Shown here in pieces: positions 40,569-45,619 of a stretch of DNA of 45,619 nt. Position 1 is the stretch's first letter. Each line of letters opens with the position of its first letter. The stretch is taken from contig NZ_AZDT01000068.1 in the NCBI RefSeq assembly GCF_001434785.1, forward strand, positions 1 through 45,619, written 5' to 3'. The DNA comes from Levilactobacillus namurensis DSM 19117 (GTDB taxonomy: Bacteria; Bacillota; Bacilli; Lactobacillales; Lactobacillaceae). The notes beneath the pieces were generated by a model. It was not told the origin of the DNA, searched no databases, and saw only the letters and a program-made list of their open reading frames with translations. The position numbers and the translations under genes are program-made.

Positions 40569-41247
40569 AGATTTAGAGGCCTTAGTTGCTGAGCAACGGG
40601 AAAAGCGCGAGCCTAGTGCGGAAGTGGTTCGGGTTGACGAGACCCACCTACAGATCAACGGGCATGGTTATGAAATCGTAGCGAATGAGCACGATGGATT
40701 CAACCTTGAGGAATTTGCTCAGCGCTATAGCACGATTTTAAGTAAATATGACTATTTAGTCGGTGATTGGGGCTTCGAGCAACTGCGGTTAAAGGGCTTC
40801 TATGCGGAAGACCGCGCGGGGGCGAAGCAAAATCAGATTGATGCGGTTCAAGATTACCTTTATGAATCGTGTAATTTTGGGTGTGCTTACTTTATCCTGC
40901 ACAATTTGGATGTAAAACCCATTCAAAAGCCGCGGCGAAATCGCTCGCGACGGCGCAATAACAATAATCATAATGGAAATGGTGAGAATAAGGCGGCGCG
41001 CAAAGGGAATCAGACGACGGCCAACGCAACCAAGGGTGCTGCGGCTGGTTCTGCCAAGGACGGCCATACAGGCAATGGTCATCGGCGGCGTTCCCGTCAT
41101 TCGCGGCATCGAAATAGTAATCATCCGTTCACGGAGGGCCAACGCTCAACAACCCAAGCCACGACTAAGAAGACGAAAACTGTCGCAGTGGCTTCTGGTG
41201 GCCAGGGACGGCGACACTTTACCATTCGAAAGAAGAAGGAAGATTAG
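40558..41247 (+). CDS. yutD: YutD family protein with long basic tail
   Basis: 229 residues. The N-terminal ~115 residues form the conserved DUF1027 domain (INGHGYEIVANEHDGFNLEEFAQRYS, YDYLVGDWGFEQLRLKGFY, YESCNFGCAYFIL). The rest is a low-complexity Arg/Asn/Lys/His-rich tail (RRNRSRRRNNNNHNGNG and similar), roughly doubling the length of Bacillus YutD and suggesting RNA binding. The start is GTG 40558, 8 nt after AAAGGA; ATG 40549 overlaps that site. Function unknown. It overlaps the upstream nucleotidase gene and is followed by the HAD gene 12 bp later. Confidence 0.85.
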   Translation: MDRKDLEALVAEQREKREPSAEVVRVDETHLQINGHGYEIVANEHDGFNLEEFAQRYSTILSKYDYLVGDWGFEQLRLKGFYAEDRAGAKQNQIDAVQDYLYESCNFGCAYFILHNLDVKPIQKPRRNRSRRRNNNNHNGNGENKAARKGNQTTANATKGAAAGSAKDGHTGNGHRRRSRHSRHRNSNHPFTEGQRSTTQATTKKTKTVAVASGGQGRRHFTIRKKKED

Positions 41248-41259
41248 GAGGGACAACGC

Positions 41260-42054
41260 GTGAAAGACTATCAGGCATACATGATCGATTTGGACGGGAC
41301 CGTCTACGCGGGGACACAACGCTACCCTGCGGCCAAACGGTTCGTCGAACGGTTACAGGCTGCACGGATTCCTTTTAAGTTCGTGACGAATAATACGACT
41401 AAGCTACCAGTCGACGTGGTCCGTAACCTGGCGGATAACCATGATATTCACGTGACGGTGGATAACGTCTACACGGCGGGGTTGGCAACGGCTGATTATT
41501 TAGATGGCTTAGCTGGTGAGACGGGTAAACGGACGGTGTACGTCGTCGGTGAGATTGGGTTGCGCCAAGCGCTGGCTGCAAAGGGCTTCACGGTAGATGA
41601 GGAACGGCCGCAATACGTGGTTGTTGGCTTGGATAGTGATGTCACTTACGAGAAATTTGCCAAGGCCATCTTAGCGATTAAGCGTGGCTCGACGTTTATC
41701 GGAACCAATTCTGATTCGAATATTCCCAAAGCACGGGGCCTCATGCCAGGTGCGGGTGCTTTGGTGGACTTGGTACGCTATGCGACCCAGACGGATCCCA
41801 TCTTTGTGGGAAAGCCGGAGCCGATTATTCTACGTAACTCGTTGGCTCAGCTAGGTGTCTCGGCAGAACAAGCCCTCATGGTTGGCGATAATTACCAGAC
41901 GGATATTCTGGCAGGGATCCATGCTGGCACGGATACGTTATTAGTGTATACGGGGGTTTCAACGCCAGAGCAAGTGGCCCAACAAGCGATTCAGCCGACC
42001 TATACGGTTGCCTCACTAGATGACTGGGACCTTACCCGGGGGCCTCGTGTCTAG
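41260..42054 (+). CDS. HAD-superfamily phosphatase (NagD/YutF type, TIGR01457)
   Basis: 264-residue HAD-IIA hydrolase. Motif I is MIDLDGTVYAG, motif II FVTNNTTKLP, the motif III Lys lies in FVGKPEP, and motif IV is MVGDNYQTDI. Members dephosphorylate small sugar or nucleotide phosphates; the native substrate is unknown. The start is GTG 41260 with AGGAGGG 6 nt upstream. It overlaps the next gene by 8 bp. yutD and this gene are neighbours in many Firmicutes. Confidence 0.93.
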   Translation: MKDYQAYMIDLDGTVYAGTQRYPAAKRFVERLQAARIPFKFVTNNTTKLPVDVVRNLADNHDIHVTVDNVYTAGLATADYLDGLAGETGKRTVYVVGEIGLRQALAAKGFTVDEERPQYVVVGLDSDVTYEKFAKAILAIKRGSTFIGTNSDSNIPKARGLMPGAGALVDLVRYATQTDPIFVGKPEPIILRNSLAQLGVSAEQALMVGDNYQTDILAGIHAGTDTLLVYTGVSTPEQVAQQAIQPTYTVASLDDWDLTRGPRV

Positions 42055-42676
42055 GTGGGAACGGTGGTTAGGCAGTGGTGCATTGCTGTTAGCGTTACTC
42101 AGCTTAAGCATCACGCTGACCATCAACGCCACCTGGTTATACCGGCTAGATATCCAGTGGCTGCATATTTCACGGACGGTGGGATTATCACCGGCAAGGT
42201 TAATGCACAATTACGGGCAATTGTTGGCCTATTTGGAGTTGCCATGGGTCACGAATCTGCAAATGACGGATTTCCCGACTTCATTTACGGGGATGGTTCA
42301 CTTTGAGGATGTTAAGCGGCTATTTCTGGTCGACCATGGCGTTCTGCTAGTCAGCTTGGGCCCAGCCATCTGGTACCTTCGGCAGTTGCGCAGTCGCGCT
42401 GAACAGTGGCGATTATTGCGGTTGACGCAGATCGTTGCGGTAATTCCGCTGGTTTTAGCGGGCTGTATGGCGGTCAACTTTAACGGGTTCTTTATTGCGT
42501 TTCACCAGCTCCTATTCCGGAATAATGACTGGCTGTTTGATCCCCGGTTAGATCCGGTGATTACGGCTCTTCCGGATACCTTCTTCTTGCATTGCTTCGT
42601 CTTAGCCTTTGTTCTCTTTGAAGCGGGACTAGCGGGGCTATACTGGTGGGCCCACCGAGCTATTCAACGGGCATAA
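42047..42676 (+). CDS. TIGR01906 family (DUF1461) integral membrane protein
   Basis: 209-residue membrane protein with about four hydrophobic segments: ~9-27 (GALLLALLSLSITLTINAT), ~95-113, ~127-147 and ~180-205. The conserved loop MHNYGQLLAYLELPW and HFEDVKRLFLVDH fit the TIGR01906/DUF1461 family. The F-H-Q-L-L-F-R-N-N-D-W-L-F-D-P motif before the last helix is also family-typical. I chose GTG 42047 behind GGGGG; ATG 42020 is an alternative inside the HAD gene. Function unknown; last gene of the operon. Confidence 0.85.
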   Translation: MSRWERWLGSGALLLALLSLSITLTINATWLYRLDIQWLHISRTVGLSPARLMHNYGQLLAYLELPWVTNLQMTDFPTSFTGMVHFEDVKRLFLVDHGVLLVSLGPAIWYLRQLRSRAEQWRLLRLTQIVAVIPLVLAGCMAVNFNGFFIAFHQLLFRNNDWLFDPRLDPVITALPDTFFLHCFVLAFVLFEAGLAGLYWWAHRAIQRA

Positions 42677-42713
42677 AAAAAGTCTGTCACCTCTAGGGGA
42701 TGACAGACTTTTT
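42676..42713. terminator. bidirectional terminator between TIGR01906 gene and dedA
   Basis: AAAAAGTCTGTCA and TGACAGACTTTTT arms with A-run and T-run on opposite sides. Confidence 0.93.
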
Positions 42714-42727
42714 GAGTTGGTGAATAG

Positions 42728-43411
42728 TTAGTTGTCTTCGGGAACGTTTTGGGAGTGTGGTTTAGGTGCTTGCGGTGTACTGTGGCGGCCTTTGAGCCAG
42801 CCGACTAGTGCAGGAATCAAGGAAATCACGATAATTCCCAAAACGACAGCGGAGAAGTGTTCTTTGACGAAGGGGATGTTACCGAAGAAGTAACCGCCCC
42901 CACAGCAGATGATGATCCAGGTGACAGCCGCACTGACGTTGTATTTTAGAAAACGGTGGTACGGAAATTGGGAGCCGGCAGCTGTGAAGGGGACGAAAGT
43001 CCGGATGATCGGCATGAACCGGCCTAGGAAAATTGCGAGGGGACCGTGCTTTTTAAAGAAACGTTCCGACTGGGCAAGTTTGTCCTTGTTAATGAGACGA
43101 CCAAACCAAGAATGATTCGAAAGTGCCGCGCCCACCCGGTGCCCTAGATAGAAGTTTAGGGAATCGCCGCCGATCGCCGCTAGTAAGAAGAGGGCGATGA
43201 ACAGCCAGATGTTTAAGCCATAGGCTGGATTCGCAGCTAAGGCTGCTGCAGCGAAAAGTAGGGAATCTCCAGGCAAAAACGGGAGAATCACAGCGCCGGT
43301 CTCAATAAAGATAATGGCAAAAAGAATGAGGTAGGTTGAGCCGCCAAAGGTATTGACGATGTTAACGAGGTGATCGTCGATGTGTAAAACAAAATCGATT
43401 AAATAGCCCAT
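42728..43411 (-). CDS. DedA family membrane protein (SNARE-associated/VTT domain)
   Basis: 227-residue membrane protein with about five hydrophobic segments. The conserved core FIETGAVILPFLPGDSLLF and the late FLGRFMPIIRTFVPFTAG-like segment (here FTAAGS) mark the VTT/DedA domain. The family includes undecaprenyl-phosphate and other lipid translocases. The C-terminal 20 residues form a soluble polar tail. AAGGAG precedes the start on the minus strand. It lies next to pgpA, so both neighbours act on membrane lipids. Confidence 0.92.
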   Translation of the reverse strand: MGYLIDFVLHIDDHLVNIVNTFGGSTYLILFAIIFIETGAVILPFLPGDSLLFAAAALAANPAYGLNIWLFIALFLLAAIGGDSLNFYLGHRVGAALSNHSWFGRLINKDKLAQSERFFKKHGPLAIFLGRFMPIIRTFVPFTAAGSQFPYHRFLKYNVSAAVTWIIICCGGGYFFGNIPFVKEHFSAVVLGIIVISLIPALVGWLKGRHSTPQAPKPHSQNVPEDN

Positions 43412-43496
43412 TACAGTCTCCTTAGTAATTTGTACTGCCTACATTGTAATGACTTTTGACCCAAACGTCAGCTGGTATGGCCAAACTTAAGGAAAT

Positions 43497-44003
43497 TTAT
43501 GAACATTCTGAGTCGGACTGGGGTGTGTCGTGAGCTAAGCGGGCCGCTGCGGCCGCGGCTACAGCACCAACGAGGTCATCTAAAAAAGTATGGATGATTC
43601 CGGGTTGGTGAGCGTTGAGGAGCTTGAGAATTCCCGGTTTCAGGCGATCAATGTAGCCATAGTTGGTAAAGCCGATGGAGCCATAGAGGTTGACGATGGA
43701 CAATGCCATGGTCTCATCTAGACCGTACAATCCTTCGTCTTCTTCGACAATGGTCTGTAGGGGTTCTAGTAAGGTGTGGTGTTCTGCGGCTAAGTCGAGT
43801 TGGATACCGGTCAGAATGGCGTTTTGCACTTCACGCTTTTGAAGGACAGTCAAGACACTTGCGCGTGCTTGGGCCAGAGTGAGGCCGGCAAGATAGTCTT
43901 TTTGTAGGAACATGACTAGGTTGGCGATGGCTTCGATGGAGACCCCACGTTCTGAGAGTAGGGCAATCGTTCGCGCTTTAAGGTGGGCACTAGCTTGAGA
44001 CAT
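43497..44003 (-). CDS. pgpA: phosphatidylglycerophosphatase A family protein (YutG-like)
   Basis: 168 residues. The family-typical segments LLSERGVSIEAIANLVMFLQ, VLTVLQKREVQNAILTGIQLD and DETMALSIVNLYGSIGFTNYGYIDR are present. The C-terminal HTFLDDLVGAVAAAAAARL carries the acidic metal-binding and membrane-associating helix. Expected to dephosphorylate phosphatidylglycerophosphate. The short Gram-positive YutG form lacks the extra helices of E. coli PgpA. The start is ATG 44003 with AGGAGGAAT upstream on the minus strand; the longer frame to 44111 is rejected. It is divergent from ppiB. Confidence 0.85.
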   Translation of the reverse strand: MSQASAHLKARTIALLSERGVSIEAIANLVMFLQKDYLAGLTLAQARASVLTVLQKREVQNAILTGIQLDLAAEHHTLLEPLQTIVEEDEGLYGLDETMALSIVNLYGSIGFTNYGYIDRLKPGILKLLNAHQPGIIHTFLDDLVGAVAAAAAARLAHDTPQSDSECS

Positions 44004-44061
44004 TGAAATTCCTCCTAACGGTTTTGGAACAATGCCTCTAGTATAGCACTGAAGTGTTCGG

Positions 44062-44090
44062 TTGCTTTTTTGGCGGCTGGCGGTGATAAT
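44062..44090 (+). promoter_or_regulatory. ppiB promoter
   Basis: TTGCTT (44062-44067), 17-bp spacer, GATAAT (44085-44090), 38 bp upstream of the ppiB start. Confidence 0.6.
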
Positions 44091-44128
44091 GGATACAGAT
44101 GTTTTTGACAAGGATATGGAGGATAATT

Positions 44129-44716
44129 ATGACAAAGTTTCCACAAATTGATTTAGCAAACGCCAAGGGCCCCCAAGTGACGCTTGAAACGTCAATGGGT
44201 TCCATTCAACTGCAACTGTTTCCGGAACAAGCCCCAAAGACGGTTGAAAACTTTGTAACGCATGCAAAGGCCGGCTACTATGATGGCTTAACGTTCCACC
44301 GGGTCATTCCTAACTTTATGATTCAGGGTGGTGACCCAACCGGGACCGGTATGGGTGGCGAAAGTATCTGGGGGCATCCGTTTGAGGATGAGTTCTCACC
44401 AGAGCTATATAATTTAAGAGGTGCGTTATCCATGGCCAATGCGGGTCCTAATACTAATGGAAGTCAGTTCTTTATTGTACAGGACACGGATATGACTGAA
44501 CAGATGCAGAACCAGATGAAGGATGCGGGCTTCCCAGAAGAAATCGTGAAGGCCTACCAGAATGGTGGGACGCCATGGTTAGATTTTCGGCACACGGTCT
44601 TTGGCCAAGTCATTAAGGGCATGGACGTTGTAGATGCGATTGCTAAAGTTGACCGGGATGCAAGCGACCAGCCAACCACGCCAGTAACGATGGATAAGGT
44701 GACGGTCACGGAATAA
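44129..44716 (+). CDS. ppiB: cyclophilin-type peptidyl-prolyl cis-trans isomerase
   Basis: 195-residue cytosolic foldase. The cyclophilin active-site residues are visible in [19 protein letters not shown] (Arg, Phe, Met, Gln) and in [32 protein letters not shown] is the closing strand-helix. A 25-residue insertion ([21 protein letters not shown]) is a feature of lactic acid bacterial members. No signal peptide. The start is ATG 44129 behind GGAGG; an upstream in-frame ATG is before this site. The S1-domain gene follows 32 bp later. Confidence 0.95.
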   Translation: MTKFPQIDLANAKGPQVTLETSMGSIQLQLFPEQAPKTVENFVTHAKAGYYDGLTFHRVIPNFMIQGGDPTGTGMGGESIWGHPFEDEFSPELYNLRGALSMANAGPNTNGSQFFIVQDTDMTEQMQNQMKDAGFPEEIVKAYQNGGTPWLDFRHTVFGQVIKGMDVVDAIAKVDRDASDQPTTPVTMDKVTVTE

Positions 44717-44748
44717 CCCGATAGTCGCCTATATAAGGAGGAAACGAA

Positions 44749-45138
44749 ATGGCTTTTAGAATTGGCCAACGGGTTTCCGGACGAATTACGGGGATTCAGC
44801 CCTATGGAGCCTTTGTAAGCTTAGGTGGCCATCGTCAGGGACTCATCCATATCTCGGAATGTCACTGTGGTTATGTTAAGGATATCCATGATTACTTAAA
44901 GGTTAACCAGGAAGTTAACGTGGTCATTTTAGACATTGATGAGTTTACGGGGAAGATTAGCTTATCACTCCGATGTTTGGAGCGGTTAGATTTGGAGACG
45001 CCGGTGGATGAGCATCGGCACCGTCACTACTGGACCAACCATCATGTAAGCATTGGGTTTAAGCCTATTGCGGATCGATTAGAGGGATGGAAGGCCGAGG
45101 CACAGCAACGTTTAGATAATCAGCAGACATCGAATTAA
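44749..45138 (+). CDS. S1-domain RNA-binding protein (CvfD/YugI, GSP13-like)
   Basis: 129 residues. One S1 OB-fold at residues ~3-75 (GQRVSGRITGIQPYGAFVSL, GLIHISECHCGYVKDI, VNVVILDIDEFTGKISLSLR), then a charged tail. Relatives are CvfD of Streptococcus and YugI (general stress protein 13), which bind ribosomes or RNA and affect cold and stress tolerance. The start ATG has AAGGAGGAAA. It ends at a strong terminator directly before the rRNA promoters. Confidence 0.9.
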   Translation: MAFRIGQRVSGRITGIQPYGAFVSLGGHRQGLIHISECHCGYVKDIHDYLKVNQEVNVVILDIDEFTGKISLSLRCLERLDLETPVDEHRHRHYWTNHHVSIGFKPIADRLEGWKAEAQQRLDNQQTSN

Positions 45139-45154
45139 GGATGTCTGCTTTTTT
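45122..45154 (+). terminator. terminator after the S1-domain gene
   Basis: AGCAGACATC (45122-45131) pairs with GATGTCTGCT (45140-45149), followed by T5. The stem begins within the last codons of the gene. Confidence 0.9.
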
Positions 45155-45167
45155 ATTGAAAAAATGC

Positions 45168-45196
45168 TTGACCGAATTGGCAATGATTGATATAAT
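45168..45196 (+). promoter_or_regulatory. rRNA operon promoter P1
   Basis: TTGACC (45168-45173), 17-bp spacer, TATAAT (45191-45196). GTTGTC (45204-45209) follows at the expected start site and pairs with GACAGC (45215-45220). The whole 481-bp gap from 45139 to the window end is rRNA control sequence. Confidence 0.85.
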
Positions 45197-45273
45197 ATTA
45201 TCTGTTGTCGCAAGGACAGCCAATTGCATAAATAACAAGTTTCTGAATGTTCATACAAATTTGAAATTTGTGC

Positions 45274-45302
45274 TTGACGCTGTAAACGTCAACTGATACA
45301 AT
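45274..45302 (+). promoter_or_regulatory. rRNA operon promoter P2
   Basis: TTGACG (45274-45279), 17-bp spacer, TACAAT (45297-45302), then GTTGTC (45310-45315). TTGTCA (45311-45316) can pair with TGATAA (45326-45331). Confidence 0.85.
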
Positions 45303-45386
45303 GATTTATGTTGTCAGGGCGACCTTGATAAGAAACTTAATAAACGAGATTTTGAATAAACATTCAAAATTAAATTTAAAAAGTTG

Positions 45387-45415
45387 TTGACAGGTTTTAA
45401 CCGACATGATATACT
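45387..45415 (+). promoter_or_regulatory. rRNA operon promoter P3
   Basis: TTGACA (45387-45392), 17-bp spacer, TATACT (45410-45415), then GTTGTC (45422-45427). GTTGTCA pairs with TGATAAC (45444-45450), with an inner GGAGCAA/TTGCTTC stem. Confidence 0.9.
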
Positions 45416-45421
45416 TTAAAA

Positions 45422-45603
45422 GTTGTCACGGAGCAATTGCTTCTGATAACTTGGTAGACCTTTGAAAACTGAACATTGTTTCGACAAACCAAATATGTGT
45501 AGGGCGGTTTGAATTTTAGATTCAAACCCAAAACAATATTTGCGAAGTCAATTCGCTTTAAAGATGTAACAACAATCGATGAGCTATTCGAGCTTATCAT
45601 CTT
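45422..45603 (+). ncRNA. pre-16S leader with boxA-like site and processing stems
   Basis: CCTTTGAAAACTGAAC (45459-45474) is the boxA-like antitermination sequence typical of Firmicutes rRNA leaders. GGTTTGAAT (45506-45514) and ATTCAAACC (45520-45528) form a perfect hairpin, and GCGAA/TTCGC lies at 45542-45556. TTAAAGATG (45558-45566) pairs with CATCTTTAA (45598-45606), enclosing GATGAGCT/AGCTTATC. The last stem ends at the mature 16S 5' end and probably guides processing. Confidence 0.8.
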
Positions 45604-45619
45604 TAAGATGAGAGTTTGA
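45604..45619 (+). rRNA. 16S rRNA, 5' end only (truncated by window)
   Basis: The window ends in AGAGTTTGA (45611-45619), the universal start of 16S rRNA that precedes TCCTGGCTCAG. By analogy with E. coli numbering the mature 5' end would lie near 45604. Only about 16 bases are visible. Confidence 0.9.

Noticed and set aside
45397-45600. Minus-strand frame across the rRNA leader
   Set aside because: The sequence is occupied by rRNA promoter P3, the boxA-like site and processing stems.
1-45619. Mobile elements, prophage or defence island
   Set aside because: No transposase, integrase, terminal repeats, phage structural genes or restriction/CRISPR proteins are seen; gene order is that of the conserved core genome.

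Overview
The window reads as core chromosome of a low-to-mid GC Gram-positive of the Lactobacillaceae, most like the Lactiplantibacillus/Levilactobacillus group. The grounds are gene content and order (T-box-alaS-ireB-ruvX-yrzB, zapA-cvpA-mutS2-trxA, murI-rdgB-phosphoesterase-cbpB, divergent pepQ/ccpA, comGA-GG followed by ytxK-ackA, yunD-yutD-yutF-like genes near pgpA), strong Shine-Dalgarno sites, TTGACA-17-TATAAT type promoters, a T-box, cre sites and an LPxTG anchor. The genus is inferred. I see no insertion sequence, prophage, integrase, CRISPR array or tRNA gene.

Layout. 1-3689: SOS-type dinB with a LexA-like box in its promoter, nrnA with its own promoter, and the DEAD-box helicase cshB. 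3697-6675: a consensus promoter, an alanine T-box leader and alaS. 6676-7967: a structured intergenic segment, then ireB-ruvX-yrzB. 8056-11763: zapA-cvpA-mutS2 and trxA, convergent with a DUF2507 gene. 12423-15032: murI-rdgB-phosphoesterase-cbpB, convergent with an mscS channel gene. 16063-19454: two envelope-stress type small proteins (DUF948, YtxH), then pepQ and ccpA divergent around a cre. 19541-21721: an orphan membrane protein and a divergent Rrf2 regulator/reductase pair. 21863-25866: a 1275-residue LPQTG surface protein, the main accessory-like gene. 25874-28142: glnQ and a binding-protein/permease fusion on the minus strand, divergent from yebC.

29369-33522 holds a small uncharacterised gene and a tightly overlapping seven-gene comG operon for the competence pseudopilus. 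ytxK and ackA follow, with ytxK apparently starting at a CTG codon. 36042-42713 carries an amino-acid permease, an aldo-keto reductase, two metallophosphoesterases and the yutD/HAD/TIGR01906 genes. dedA and pgpA (minus) and ppiB plus an S1-domain gene (plus) complete the coding part.

The last 460 bp are the control region of an rRNA operon: three tandem promoters with identical 17-bp spacers, a structured leader, and the first bases of 16S rRNA at the window end. All three promoters share a GTTGTC start-site hexamer that opens a 5' hairpin.

The clearest candidates for something undescribed are this repeated promoter-start-hairpin unit, the motif shared by the Rrf2 and reductase promoters, the tandem half-cre decamers in the ccpA leader, the CTG start of ytxK, the nested inverted repeat upstream of ireB, and the uncharacterised gene before comG. 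No wholly new multi-gene system is evident.
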